Shown: piece by piece, positions 18,552 to 26,883 of the stretch
How positions within the stretch are numbered: position 1 is the first letter of the stretch
Layout of the letters: each line of letters starts with the position of its first letter
Virus record (IMG/VR): IMGVR_UViG_3300043429_001189
Location: 62,001-126,000 of that record
DNA length: 64,000 bases
Direction: 5' to 3' (one strand)
From: a virus
Position numbers and translations under genes: made by a program
Notes under the pieces: generated by a model
The model's input: the letters and a program-made list of their open reading frames with translations, nothing else
Databases searched by the model: none
Told to the model about the DNA's origin: nothing

Positions 18552-19089
18552 CTGTTGGTATTGATTTTTGATAAAAGAAATTAAATAATCTTAAAAATGC
18601 CGCAAGCGGAAGTAATTCATCAGTTGATAATCCTTCGTTTGCAGGTGCTAAATGAAATGTTGACATTTCTTCTTTTTTGCTTCCATCTCCTGTTGCCTCG
18701 CCTAAAGTAAGGCCAGATACATCAATAGCAAAAGTAGGTATCATTCTATCGCTATCTTTATATGGATAAAAATTTCCTAAATAAATTATGCGTCCTATCT
18801 GATCTTGTGGACATTCAATTCCGCCTTCTTCTTTTAATTCACGTATTACCGTTTGAACCAAATCTTCATCCTCAGTTTCAACCGTGCCTGTTATTAATGT
18901 GTTTGCATAGCCACTTTCTCTAAAAGGATTATATTCTTTTAAAAAACCTATTTTATCCACAATATTATGTTCATCAACCGTAAAGGGCATCACTGCAATT
19001 GACATAGTTTTAGCCTTTAGGCCTATTTGGCCTTCTATATCAATTACATCAAATTTTTTGGAACTATACAGTACTTTGTAATCTTTCAT
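18544..19089 (-). CDS. Nudix hydrolase
   Basis: A 181-residue protein from the Met at 19089 (MKDYKVLYSS). The Nudix box is visible as E-x7-RELKEEGGI: the REUxEExGU core is complete, while the leading Gly is shifted by one position (GTVETEDE). The family hydrolyses nucleoside diphosphates linked to another group, for example ADP-sugars, NADH or mRNA caps. T4 NudE and similar phage enzymes are about this size. The upstream start at 19152 would add a basic N-terminus overlapping the previous gene by 89 bases, so 19089 is preferred. Substrate not predictable. Confidence 0.82.
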   Translation of the reverse strand: MKDYKVLYSSKKFDVIDIEGQIGLKAKTMSIAVMPFTVDEHNIVDKIGFLKEYNPFRESGYANTLITGTVETEDEDLVQTVIRELKEEGGIECPQDQIGRIIYLGNFYPYKDSDRMIPTFAIDVSGLTLGEATGDGSKKEEMSTFHLAPANEGLSTDELLPLAAFLRLFNFFYQKSIPTDV

Positions 19090-19618
19090 TGCGTTTATTT
19101 TTTGTGGTTTTAACTTTTTTATCAAATGCTTTTTGCGCAATTTGTTCAGCAATCTTTTCTTTAATTGCGTCAGTCTGAATTGATGATGCTAAAAATTTTA
19201 GAATTTGTTCTTCTCCATTATCATAAGATGCTGATAAAACTTTCATTAATTCAACAGAAGGCAGATTAACATCAACTTCAATTGTGAATTTTTCTTTGGT
19301 TTTTTTGCTACTATGCAAAAGCTGTTCAAGCGGAGATAGCGCAACTTCTTTACTTGCTGTTATATCAGGCAAGTTATTTTTTTGAACCGCTTTTTTAACT
19401 TCTTTAACAGGTTGCGGCATTAAATCGGATAAAAACATTGCCTCATTTTCACTTGGAATTTCGATCAAATACTCATTGATAAGTAAAGTATTAATCATAC
19501 TGCCATCATTAAAAACTAAGTACTCGATATTATCTTCTTTCCAAATTTCCCCCGAAGATTTAACTATTGTTCCAACTTTGTCACCTTTAGTCCATTGATA
19601 AATTTGTTCTTTTGTCAT
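19064..19618 (-). CDS. Hypothetical protein with SH3-like N-terminal segment
   Basis: 184 residues from the Met at 19618 (MTKEQIYQWTKGDKVG). An upstream Met at 19771 would overlap the preceding gene by 128 bases and is rejected. The first 60 residues form short strands (GDKVGTIVKSSG, YLVFNDGSMINTLLI) like a small beta-barrel. The rest is helical and Lys-rich with a long acidic middle. Family not recognised. It overlaps the Nudix gene by 26 bases. Confidence 0.65.
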   Translation of the reverse strand: MTKEQIYQWTKGDKVGTIVKSSGEIWKEDNIEYLVFNDGSMINTLLINEYLIEIPSENEAMFLSDLMPQPVKEVKKAVQKNNLPDITASKEVALSPLEQLLHSSKKTKEKFTIEVDVNLPSVELMKVLSASYDNGEEQILKFLASSIQTDAIKEKIAEQIAQKAFDKKVKTTKNKRNERLQSTV

Positions 19619-19643
19619 TTCTTTAATTTTAGTATATATTGGG

Positions 19644-19970
19644 TTAGATAATGATGTGATTTTTGTATTCTCGATGGTATTCTCGCATCCATTCTTCTGA
19701 GAAACCTTGGGCTGCCCACGAAAGGTAATCCTCTCTAAAAATTGCAAGAAATTCTTCAATGTGTTTTTCATAATTACCTTTGCTGAGCTGATTAAGTTGA
19801 TTGACAGGTATTCTAAATGTATGTTTTGTTCCTTTAATTCTCCAAAACATATTTATTAAGGTTCCAACATATCCATAACCATATTCTATTATTAAAGGAG
19901 TCCATTTTTGTGGTTTAATTTCAATTTCTGTTATACCCCACAACTCATCAAAATTTTTATGATACGGCAT
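19644..19970 (-). CDS. Conserved hypothetical phage protein
   Basis: A 108-residue protein with a beta-rich N-terminal half (ITEIEIKPQKWTPLIIEYG, FWRIKGTKHTFRIPV) and a helical C-terminus containing FSEEWMREYHREYK. The pattern looks like small T4-like accessory proteins conserved among phages of Bacteroidota, but I cannot name it. Five bases separate it from the upstream 64-residue gene. Confidence 0.65.
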   Translation of the reverse strand: MPYHKNFDELWGITEIEIKPQKWTPLIIEYGYGYVGTLINMFWRIKGTKHTFRIPVNQLNQLSKGNYEKHIEEFLAIFREDYLSWAAQGFSEEWMREYHREYKNHIII

Positions 19971-19974
19971 GAAA

Positions 19975-20169
19975 TTATTTTTGAGTATTTTCGGTTGTTT
20001 CTAATGTTTTAAGCAAAAGTTCCAAAATATCTTCTCGTTTGATATTATGTAATTCTTGCATATTTTCTAAATCTTGTTTCATAATACGAATGGAGCCGTG
20101 TACTTCTTCTCCATTTGAAATTTGGATTACTAATGAATCCCAATCATAAATAAAATTTTCTTGTGACAT
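19975..20169 (-). CDS. Small hypothetical protein
   Basis: A 64-residue acidic protein with a beta-strand start (DSLVIQISNGEEVHG) and a helical end. It is the first gene of the run 20169 to 17815, downstream of the bidirectional terminator at 20223-20259. No family recognised. Confidence 0.55.
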   Translation of the reverse strand: MSQENFIYDWDSLVIQISNGEEVHGSIRIMKQDLENMQELHNIKREDILELLLKTLETTENTQK

Positions 20170-20222
20170 ATTTTTGTTTTAATTATTTATATTCAGATTA
20201 AAATAATGGTTTTAAAAAAAAC

Positions 20223-20259
20223 AAAAAACCCGGAGGACTTTTAAATCTCCGGGTTTTTG
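20223..20259 (-). terminator. Rho-independent terminator, probably bidirectional
   Basis: A perfect 7-bp GC-rich stem, CCCGGAG (20229-20235) with CTCCGGG (20247-20253), has an 11-base loop and is flanked by A-run and T-run. It lies 16 bases beyond the stop of the 345-residue gene and would end its leftward transcript. Confidence 0.85.
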
Positions 20260-20274
20260 TTTGATTAAAATTTC

Positions 20275-21312
20275 TTAGCGTTTTTTCCGATAAATACCTA
20301 CAGTAGATTCACGTGAAGTGTACCAACTAGAATAGGAAATTATATTGCCGTAACTCAAAATTTGTGATAGCGGAGCACCAGTTATTTGCAAAATTTGGCA
20401 ATGGGTATTACCGTCTGTAAACACCATAATATCGTCAAACCCAGCATAGTCTTTATAAGTTAGCATTTGAATTGCCAAAAACAGATTAGATAACTCATCA
20501 GGAGTTTTAATACCTTTCATAACCATGTTTGTCATTTCTTCTTTATATGAAGTTAAAGAATCAGGCATTTGTGATAAAGCCAAAACAAACTTAGCTGCTT
20601 CTGCTCTAGTGAATTTTTTATTGGCAACAGCAGGAAAAATATCTTTCTTGATAGTAGTTGAACTAATACCTCTACTTACAATTTCCGAACCTAAAATTTT
20701 ATTTACGTTATCTAAGGCATCAACTCCATTTACCAATCTTCCTATCGGAGAAAGCCTACCGTTTTTTCCTTTCACTTCAACATTTCTTTTGTTAATAGGA
20801 TCATAAAGATCTCCTTTAGTTCCTTTTTGAAATGTGGTAAATACCGAAAACATTAATTCGCCAGGTCCCATATCGCCTGCTAATGCAAAATAAAGTTCCT
20901 GAAAAAATTTATCAGAAAAACCTTTATAATATGAAGCTAATGCTGAATACGGGTCAAATAAATTTCCGTACATGGAAGTAGATGACATAGGCAAAGGATT
21001 GTTTTCCAGCAAATCAATTATTTGTCCTAAATTTTCAGGTCCTCCTGTGTATAATCTTTTTGCAAGATTTTTAACCTTTTCAGCTCCTTCAGCTCTTGCG
21101 GCAGGTGGTAACTTAGCAAAAGCAATATCTTTCAAATGATTAAATGCAGATTCAGCTAAAGTATTCTTAATTGAATTAACTTTTTCGCTAAACTTTGGAT
21201 CGTCTGCATCAAGTGTACCAAGAACATCTTTGCCGGGAGTATCTTGGGCATTGATATATACCAAATTATTTTCTACAAGAAAATCTTGATAAGATAAGAA
21301 ATGTGTTTTCAT
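20275..21312 (-). CDS. Putative internal head protein with nuclease-like motif
   Basis: A 345-residue protein. The N-terminus MKTHFLSYQDFLVEN fits the head-targeting-like pattern seen in other proteins here, with a possible prohead-protease site after FLVE. The middle has PGELMFSVF, then KGDLYDP...NVEVKGKNGRLSP; the D...ExK spacing and following G-R resemble the PD-(D/E)xK nuclease core. If real, it would be a nuclease packaged with the DNA, as some phages inject. The last third is helical with a Gln/Leu-rich strand. A terminator follows directly. The nuclease assignment is tentative. Confidence 0.65.
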   Translation of the reverse strand: MKTHFLSYQDFLVENNLVYINAQDTPGKDVLGTLDADDPKFSEKVNSIKNTLAESAFNHLKDIAFAKLPPAARAEGAEKVKNLAKRLYTGGPENLGQIIDLLENNPLPMSSTSMYGNLFDPYSALASYYKGFSDKFFQELYFALAGDMGPGELMFSVFTTFQKGTKGDLYDPINKRNVEVKGKNGRLSPIGRLVNGVDALDNVNKILGSEIVSRGISSTTIKKDIFPAVANKKFTRAEAAKFVLALSQMPDSLTSYKEEMTNMVMKGIKTPDELSNLFLAIQMLTYKDYAGFDDIMVFTDGNTHCQILQITGAPLSQILSYGNIISYSSWYTSRESTVGIYRKKR

Positions 21313-21518
21313 TCATGTTCTATTTTTAATTGGCGCAATGCATTGCTTGCAATATCTTGATAATAACTAGGATTATCCAACACTTTGATTATATATAACC
21401 CATTCAAACTTTCTCCTTCCTTCATCTTTGATTTAATGTGTTCAAGAGGATTTGATATTGCTTTAAGAGCATTAATTGCTATTTCATATTTTTCTATTTC
21501 TACGTTATTCAAGCTCAT
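21309..21518 (-). CDS. Small helical hypothetical protein
   Basis: A 69-residue, mostly helical, acidic protein (VEIEKYEIAINALKAI). Its stop overlaps the start of the 345-residue gene (ATGA), so the two are translationally coupled. No family recognised; it may be a partner of the coupled protein. Confidence 0.6.
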   Translation of the reverse strand: MSLNNVEIEKYEIAINALKAISNPLEHIKSKMKEGESLNGLYIIKVLDNPSYYQDIASNALRQLKIEHE

Positions 21519-21536
21519 TTTTGTGTTTATTAAAAA

Positions 21537-21794
21537 TTAAATTAGATCACTAAAATCTTCAGCTTCTTTTCCTTTATTAACAATTGCAAAACCATCTATA
21601 TAATCAACAATCCCACTTTTGCTAATTCCACGTATCTCGTGGTCCACTATCATAGTTCGAAAATGATCCCTAATTAAAGATTGCGCTTGCTCGATAGATT
21701 CAGCATTAACCAAAAAAGTTTCCATTTTTGATCGCAATTTACCCGTGTCAACATCTTCACTTGTTACACGTACTCGTACTGTCCAATGACTCAT
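21537..21794 (-). CDS. Small conserved hypothetical protein
   Basis: An 85-residue protein with a ferredoxin-like strand-helix-strand layout: HWTVRVRVTSEDVDTGKLR, FLVNAESIEQAQSLI, then VDHEIRGIS and a strand with YIDGFAIVNKG. The SIEQAQ...I pattern is common in small phage proteins. Function unknown. Intergenic gaps on each side are short. Confidence 0.65.
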   Translation of the reverse strand: MSHWTVRVRVTSEDVDTGKLRSKMETFLVNAESIEQAQSLIRDHFRTMIVDHEIRGISKSGIVDYIDGFAIVNKGKEAEDFSDLI

Positions 21795-21834
21795 AATTTA
21801 ATAATTTTAAAAAGGTTAAAAAATTTTATAATAT

Positions 21835-22449
21835 TTATACTTTTACTCTAAAATAAATGTAATAATCTTTATATAAAGGATTATTTTTGGGAAAATTTCC
21901 AACATCGATTGCGTTTGGAATAACTTCCTTAATTGCTTTTGTTATAAATTCTTTAGAATGAGTTGTAGGATCGGTTGGATCCTTAATTGGCATTTCTACC
22001 GTAATATATTCCAATCGATTTAATTCTGTTTTTAAAAGTTCAGGTTTGTCATCTCTTTCATTTTTAGTAAAAGCATATTTTTTTATATCATCAGGTAATG
22101 CTTTAAACTCTTTGTGAGCATTTTTTTTAATTATTTCAATAAATTGTTTAATACCATCCAATAAATCATATAAATCTTTCTTTCCTTTAACGGTAACAAA
22201 GGATCCATACGTAGAAGTGTCAAGATCTTTTTCGACAGTTATTTCTTTGCCTACTAATGTTGGGATCAACCTATCTTGCAAATATCCTAAAACTTTTAAA
22301 TTCCCACCGCTATATTTAATTTTTCCTCCATACGAAAGAGCATATCTATCTCTTGATAAACCCCATCCAGGTGCTTCACCAAAATAAGTTTTTCTTAATG
22401 ATGCTTGTGCTTCATTGATAAATTGATCATAATCTTGAACGTAATTCAT
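21835..22449 (-). CDS. Putative internal head protein
   Basis: A 204-residue protein starting MNYVQDYDQFINEAQ, the head-targeting-like signature with a predicted cleavage site after FINE. The body has strands YALSYGGKIKYSGGNLKVL and FVTVKGKKDLYDLLDGIKQF and looks distantly like the 204-residue protein at 62907-63521, which has the same length, a similar GGK(I/V) strand and a helix ending KNA/QNA. The two may be paralogues. No enzymatic motif seen. Confidence 0.7.
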   Translation of the reverse strand: MNYVQDYDQFINEAQASLRKTYFGEAPGWGLSRDRYALSYGGKIKYSGGNLKVLGYLQDRLIPTLVGKEITVEKDLDTSTYGSFVTVKGKKDLYDLLDGIKQFIEIIKKNAHKEFKALPDDIKKYAFTKNERDDKPELLKTELNRLEYITVEMPIKDPTDPTTHSKEFITKAIKEVIPNAIDVGNFPKNNPLYKDYYIYFRVKV

Positions 22450-22477
22450 TTAATATTATTTTTTTAACTTATCGCTA

Positions 22478-22732
22478 TTATCTAGCGCTCTTCATCATGG
22501 ATTCACACTCTTTGGCTAATTCACTTATCATAGCTTCATTTAGATTTGCATATTCGCCCAACCATTTTTCGGCAATCTCCTCTTTATCTTTGCTATTATG
22601 ATATTCTTTCATTTCATTTAATGCAGATTCATAACAATTTTTTAAAGCTTCCCAACACTTTTCTGAAACAGCATTCTTTGTTTTGCTTGTATCTTTTTCC
22701 TTAATAAAATCGTCAAATCTTTTAACTTCCAT
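22478..22732 (-). CDS. Small putative internal head protein
   Basis: An 84-residue helical protein starting MEVKRFDDFIKEKD, which fits the head-targeting-like pattern with a possible protease site after FIKE. The remainder is charged helix with two Cys residues. It is the first gene after the terminator at 22761-22790, with a TATATAAA-like element on the minus strand at about 22745. Confidence 0.62.
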   Translation of the reverse strand: MEVKRFDDFIKEKDTSKTKNAVSEKCWEALKNCYESALNEMKEYHNSKDKEEIAEKWLGEYANLNEAMISELAKECESMMKSAR

Positions 22733-22760
22733 GGTATGGTTTTTATATATTTATCATTTG

Positions 22761-22790
22761 ATAAAGGAGGGTTTTTAGGCCCTCCTTTAT
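22761..22790 (-). terminator. Rho-independent terminator after the DUF932-like gene
   Basis: A perfect 11-bp inverted repeat, ATAAAGGAGGG (22761-22771) and CCCTCCTTTAT (22780-22790), with an 8-base loop lies 8 bases beyond the stop at 22798. Confidence 0.85.
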
Positions 22791-22797
22791 TTTGATA

Positions 22798-23934
22798 TTA
22801 AAGCATTTCAATTAATTGAGGATAATCAACTTTAACATTTTTAGCAACATCTTCTAAATCAAGTTGTTTTTTGAACAAAAGATCAGATGCTTTGATTTGC
22901 AAATCAGCACGGTCAGTATATTCCATCGAAATTTTTTCCGGGTGTGACGCAATGTATGTAAGCATATTAAAAAAGTCATATGCGCAAATGCCTGAATTTG
23001 CTGTGCTTTGCCATTTATTTGATTTTTCTTTTACGTCAGTTCCGTATGCCTGATAAAAAGGTGAATCATCAAGATAAGAATAAATTATTTTATCATAGTT
23101 ATCATTCTGATTCTTGCGCTCAAACCACTTACGAAAATGATAAAATTCTGCAATAGAGATATTATTACTTTGCAAATGACGAACCGCGTGTTGTAGTTCC
23201 TGTGACATTGTTTCAGAATTTTGAATCAATGCTTTTTCAATTATGCTTTGAATCTTTTGATTGTTATATTTGGATTGTGTGATATTGCTATTAAAGCCAT
23301 ATTGCATTCCAGTGTTTCCATTTGAACAAGAAAGCCTCTCAAAGAATGGAGCATAATTAAACTGTACTCCGCCAAATGAAAATCTTTCGCCAGTTTTCCA
23401 AATGTCAACGCCTGTTCCAAACATATCAACATCAGAATTATTATCCAACAAAGTCAAGTCAACTAATCCACGAGATGCATCCAAACCGATACTTTTTAGT
23501 GAATATTCTTTTTCAGATTCAGCCAAAGAATCAGTAATCCACCCCAAAAAACGCTCCATATCTCGATTATCCTCTTTTTTCTTGTTTTCGTTCCGATTAA
23601 ATACGCTAATAATTTCTTTTTTGGTCATAGAAGAGCCCGGCCTTACTTTAGCATACATTTTATGTTCGGATTCAGCTTTTTGCAAACGCTTTGACACATT
23701 GTACCAATCTTCAGGACTCATTTTCTTTTCAAGATCAGTAAAATTGGAACGAACTCTTAAAGCATTTAATACACTTTTTTGTGCGTTTCCTGTTAATTTA
23801 ACATCATTCAAGAAAATTCCGTTTTCTATCTTTAGATCACCTAACTTAAATTCTTGAATTGAGAAGTTTGAAGCTTCTTTAAAAATTCGTTCAGATTCTT
23901 CCTGAATCTTTTGGATAACATTTTGGTTGTTCAT
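22798..23934 (-). CDS. DUF932-like phage protein
   Basis: A 378-residue soluble protein. The central segment FSFGGVQFNYAPFFERLSCSNG resembles the conserved R-x-(V/S)-C-x-NG region of DUF932 phage/plasmid proteins, and the flanking helical C-terminus is compatible. The N-terminal 60 residues include a helix and a short basic-acidic beta region. It is a single-gene unit ended by a strong terminator. The biochemical role of DUF932 proteins is not established. The assignment is tentative. Confidence 0.6.
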   Translation of the reverse strand: MNNQNVIQKIQEESERIFKEASNFSIQEFKLGDLKIENGIFLNDVKLTGNAQKSVLNALRVRSNFTDLEKKMSPEDWYNVSKRLQKAESEHKMYAKVRPGSSMTKKEIISVFNRNENKKKEDNRDMERFLGWITDSLAESEKEYSLKSIGLDASRGLVDLTLLDNNSDVDMFGTGVDIWKTGERFSFGGVQFNYAPFFERLSCSNGNTGMQYGFNSNITQSKYNNQKIQSIIEKALIQNSETMSQELQHAVRHLQSNNISIAEFYHFRKWFERKNQNDNYDKIIYSYLDDSPFYQAYGTDVKEKSNKWQSTANSGICAYDFFNMLTYIASHPEKISMEYTDRADLQIKASDLLFKKQLDLEDVAKNVKVDYPQLIEML

Positions 23935-23980
23935 AAAAAAATTTATTTTTTATTTTTATATTCTAAGAATTTAAAAAGTT

Positions 23981-24508
23981 TTAAAAAGTAAGGTTGTAGT
24001 TAATAACTTTTATTGCGTAGTCATTTATACAAGGATGTCCAGTATTATACGCGCCTAATGCAAGTCTCCAATCTTTGTGTTTTTCATAAAGCATTTTCAT
24101 TATTCTCATTGATGCTTTAACATTCATGTCAATATCAGTCTGTAAATCTTCTTCAGTAAAATCCACATCAACAAAAGGATGCGCATATTTAGGCATAATT
24201 TGCATAGGCCCTACTGCGCCTGCATTTGACTTTAAAGAATGTTTGTATTTCCAATCATCAGGGCCTTTGTAGCGAGATTCTTGATACGCTATACCAAAAG
24301 CATATTTTTTGGGTATGTTATATTCAGTAGAATATTTAGAAACATAATAATACATCTGAATACACGGAGGTGCAGATTGCAAAGTTTCAATCTTTTTTTC
24401 GTTAATATTGGTATCTTTAGGTCTTTGATAGTTATTAATTAAAAAAGATAAGCAAGATACTAATAATATACTTATAAGCACCTTGCTTATTATTTTTTTA
24501 TTCATCAT
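23981..24508 (-). CDS. Membrane-anchored lytic transglycosylase (SLT fold)
   Basis: About 175 residues from the Met-Met pair at 24508/24505. An N-terminal hydrophobic segment (KVLISILLVSCLSFLI) acts as signal or anchor; the C at its end could also form a lipobox (LLVSC). The SLT motifs follow: AYQESRY with the catalytic Glu, GAVGPMQIMP and LALGAYNTG. It cleaves peptidoglycan glycan strands, probably from the periplasmic face, and is the best lysis or wall-degrading candidate in this window. A longer start at 24568 overlaps the upstream membrane gene and is rejected. Confidence 0.85.
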   Translation of the reverse strand: MMNKKIISKVLISILLVSCLSFLINNYQRPKDTNINEKKIETLQSAPPCIQMYYYVSKYSTEYNIPKKYAFGIAYQESRYKGPDDWKYKHSLKSNAGAVGPMQIMPKYAHPFVDVDFTEEDLQTDIDMNVKASMRIMKMLYEKHKDWRLALGAYNTGHPCINDYAIKVINYNLTF

Positions 24509-24722
24509 TTTTAACGGCGCTTGATTTGCTAACAGGAGTAAAAATCCAAATAAATAGTTGCAGCCCAACGGCTTCCCAGAAATTTATTTGTTTTAATCCA
24601 AAAATTGAAGGCATAAGCCAATTCCATAAAAATAATGTAGGAAATCCTAGAATAACCATGACTAAAATCATTAATCCAAAGCCACCCAAAATAATAGATA
24701 AAATAGAGGTAAATTTATTCAT
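24498..24722 (-). CDS. Small membrane protein next to the lytic transglycosylase
   Basis: A 74-residue protein with two hydrophobic segments (ILSIILGGFGLMILVMVILG and AVGLQLFIWIFTPV) and a charged C-terminal tail. It overlaps the lytic transglycosylase start by 11 bases. A small two-segment membrane protein coupled to a muralytic enzyme could be a holin or spanin-like helper, but no family is recognised. Confidence 0.6.
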   Translation of the reverse strand: MNKFTSILSIILGGFGLMILVMVILGFPTLFLWNWLMPSIFGLKQINFWEAVGLQLFIWIFTPVSKSSAVKNDE

Positions 24723-24726
24723 TTTT

Positions 24727-25047
24727 TTATTTTTTTGTTAATTCATAATCCCATGTTGCATTTTTTTCAAGATATTGCCACAAATCTTCGATTGATTCGC
24801 AAATAACTTTCCCATCTGCATCAAATGCCTGTAAATCTTTACGGGTGCCCCATTTTTTGTCATAGCACCACCATTCAAATATATCTTTTCCTTCTTTGCC
24901 GTATACAGCGCCAATTAAGTGACTATTTGCTTTTTGTAATGGTTCTATAAAATTTAACGAATCAATTCCCAATTTATAAAATGCGTCAAATAATTCTTCT
25001 TGCTTTTTTAAACATTCAACCACTTCTTTAAAAACTTCCAAATTCAT
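24727..25047 (-). CDS. Conserved hypothetical protein
   Basis: A 106-residue acidic protein with a helical N-terminus and a mixed C-terminus containing GKEGKDIFEWWCYDKKWG and IEDLWQYL. The EWWxY and DLWxYL motifs are reminiscent of small proteins found in Bacteroidota phages, without known function. It sits 4 bases before the small membrane gene. Confidence 0.6.
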   Translation of the reverse strand: MNLEVFKEVVECLKKQEELFDAFYKLGIDSLNFIEPLQKANSHLIGAVYGKEGKDIFEWWCYDKKWGTRKDLQAFDADGKVICESIEDLWQYLEKNATWDYELTKK

Positions 25048-25048
25048 A

Positions 25049-25243
25049 TTATGTATTAATGTTTATATTTTTTATTTTTAGATGAATTATAGTTATCCAA
25101 GTTTCGATTATAATTAATTTAATGAACCAATCAAAATTCATTTTTTGCAAAACATCTGGCTTGTGCAAAGAATACAGCAATATTCCCATTAAACATGCAT
25201 ATACTGCAAAATACCAATAACTAATTAATTTAGTAAATTTCAT
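25049..25243 (-). CDS. Small two-helix membrane protein
   Basis: A 64-residue protein with two hydrophobic stretches (ISYWYFAVYACLMGILLYS and WFIKLIIIETWITII). The gene is packed between the methyltransferase (6 bases away) and the 106-residue gene. Family not recognised. Confidence 0.55.
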   Translation of the reverse strand: MKFTKLISYWYFAVYACLMGILLYSLHKPDVLQKMNFDWFIKLIIIETWITIIHLKIKNININT

Positions 25244-25249
25244 AAGGTT

Positions 25250-25774
25250 TTAGGGTTTAATCCAATACCACATATCATTAACAGATTGAATTGGATTCAT
25301 ATTTAAAGAAGCTGCAAATTCAGTTATTGCTTGTTGAACTTCTGAAATTGCTTGATAGTCATGAAACGAAAAAACTCCACCTGATTTAAGTTTAGGATAA
25401 TAATTTTGACAATCCAACAAAACTTGCTCGTATGTATGTAAACCATCAATAAAAATAAAGTCGATTGAATTATCTATAAAATTATCCACTGCGTTATCAG
25501 AAAAATCTTTGTATAATACAAATCTTTCGCCGAAAGTAGCAAGCCTTTCACTCATTTTTTCAAAACAAAAATCCCTTTGACTTTGAAAAAGCTCATAATC
25601 ATTCCAATCCTTATATCCTACGTAAGGATCGACGCCATACAAAGTTAATAATGAACGATTTGATAAAAGGGCATGCGCTGTATCTCCAAGATCAACTCCT
25701 ATTTCTATTCCCTGGATTTGTTTGTTTGTAGGTAATAGATTTAATAACCCATACCCAGCAACTTGTTGTTCCAT
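25250..25774 (-). CDS. Class I SAM-dependent methyltransferase
   Basis: A 174-residue Methyltransf_24-type protein. Motif I is GIEIGVDLGDTAHALL, followed by YGVDPYVGYKDW, the acidic loop DFIFIDGLHTYEQVLLD and GGVFSFHDY. Enzymes of this size usually methylate small molecules or sugars. It is outside the main glycosyltransferase island but only about 1.7 kb away, so sugar methylation is plausible. Substrate unknown. Confidence 0.82.
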   Translation of the reverse strand: MEQQVAGYGLLNLLPTNKQIQGIEIGVDLGDTAHALLSNRSLLTLYGVDPYVGYKDWNDYELFQSQRDFCFEKMSERLATFGERFVLYKDFSDNAVDNFIDNSIDFIFIDGLHTYEQVLLDCQNYYPKLKSGGVFSFHDYQAISEVQQAITEFAASLNMNPIQSVNDMWYWIKP

Positions 25775-25792
25775 AATATATTTTATTACTAT

Positions 25793-25993
25793 TTATCTTT
25801 GGATGATTTCTTTATCCCAATCAGAAGTATCATAATTAAATCCAATAACTACAAATTTGTCCTTGCCAGCTTTCCATTGTGTTTCTTTTAAAGAAGGCTT
25901 ATTTGTGTAAGCGTATGCGGTACCAATTTTATCAACCGCAGCAAAATTATAATTTTTTGGAATATCTTGTTTGGATAATTTTTTATTTTTCAT
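25793..25993 (-). CDS. Single-copy LS-x-x-DIP domain protein
   Basis: 66 residues from Met 25993 (MKNKKLSKQDIP). The whole protein is one copy of a domain that occurs twice in the 223-residue protein at 61041-61712. Shared elements are LS(K/Q/E)(Q/K)DIP, an N/E-(F/W/Y)-AAVD or VAVN strand, G-x-A-x-(A/G)(Y/F), a W, and a final (Y/F)DTS(D/S)W. No known family is recognised. It is either a small standalone adaptor or a lone unit of the larger protein. Confidence 0.65.
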   Translation of the reverse strand: MKNKKLSKQDIPKNYNFAAVDKIGTAYAYTNKPSLKETQWKAGKDKFVVIGFNYDTSDWDKEIIQR

Positions 25994-26186
25994 TATCATT
26001 AATATTTTTTGTTGCTTTTTTCATCTCTTTGTGCATATCATATACATAGATACAAAAAAACAAGGTACTTAAAATAAAAATAGAATAGCCTCTGAATGTA
26101 TCTAATGTTAAACCATAAGCGGCTGAAATAGCAAGAAAAGTAGCCACAATAAATTTAATTACTTGACTAAAATAAAATTCTTTCAT
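25983..26186 (-). CDS. Small two-helix membrane protein
   Basis: A 67-residue protein with two hydrophobic segments (VIKFIVATFLAISAAYGLTL and YSIFILSTLFFCIYVYD) and a charged C-terminal tail. It overlaps the glycanase gene by 20 bases upstream and the LS-DIP gene downstream. No family recognised. Confidence 0.55.
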   Translation of the reverse strand: MKEFYFSQVIKFIVATFLAISAAYGLTLDTFRGYSIFILSTLFFCIYVYDMHKEMKKATKNINDNEK

Positions 26187-26883
26187 ATTTAAAATATTTA
26201 ATTACAAAATCTGATATCGGCGGAAAAAGTTGTTTATTAACCTTTTTTGTGACTGCGTTATTAAGAATAACATTCATTCGTGTGCGGTTAAAATCTTCAA
26301 GAATTGAAGCGTCATCAATTGTTCTGACTAACTTATTATCATAATAAAATTTAACATAATCTTTTTGCCAATCAACTCGATATTTAATAAAATTTTTAGT
26401 TGGATCTTTAAACCCAAAATTATGAGTTTCTCCGCCGCAATCCATTTTTATTCCGTTTTTCTTATAATGCAAATTTGTTTCAACTTTCCAAATATTTCTT
26501 GGCTTAAGTAAATTTATGTTAAAATAATTTGGACACCAATCACTATAACCTTCAAAAACATCAATTTCAGGCGGCCAATCATCCCAGCTCCACATCCAAA
26601 AAGCAGGCCATAAATTTTTTCCATAAGGCAGCTTGGCCTCAACTTCATAACTACCATGAAAAAAGTCTCGATACGTACATGATACTAAACCTATTCCAAC
26701 CGTAGATACAACATCTAAGTGTGGAAAATATCTAGGACTGTATGTTGTTTTTAAATGAAGATATCCATTGCCGTCAATCTCAACACAATGTGGATCATAC
26801 CACTGTTCAGATTTTTCGGGATGAATATCACCCCATCTTTCTTGTTTAATCCATTCGTATCCACACCAATTAATAGTTTCCAT
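26167..26883 (-). CDS. Glycoside hydrolase family 16-like glycanase
   Basis: A 238-residue protein with the GH16 catalytic signature E106-I-D108-V-F-E111 (ExDxxE), preceded by the beta-jelly-roll strands GSYEVEAKLPYG and LWPAFWMWSWDD. GH16 enzymes cleave beta-1,3/1,4 glucans, agar, carrageenan or similar polysaccharides. The length is that of a lone catalytic domain. No signal peptide is seen, so it may be released at lysis, virion-bound, or act on surface glycans made by the phage island. It overlaps neighbours on both sides and is part of an operon of tiny genes. Confidence 0.85.
   Translation of the reverse strand: METINWCGYEWIKQERWGDIHPEKSEQWYDPHCVEIDGNGYLHLKTTYSPRYFPHLDVVSTVGIGLVSCTYRDFFHGSYEVEAKLPYGKNLWPAFWMWSWDDWPPEIDVFEGYSDWCPNYFNINLLKPRNIWKVETNLHYKKNGIKMDCGGETHNFGFKDPTKNFIKYRVDWQKDYVKFYYDNKLVRTIDDASILEDFNRTRMNVILNNAVTKKVNKQLFPPISDFVIKYFKYERILF

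Noticed and set aside
19064-19771. Longer start for the 184-residue protein
   Set aside because: The extra 51 residues overlap the preceding gene by 128 bases and look like out-of-frame sequence; the Met at 19618 is used.
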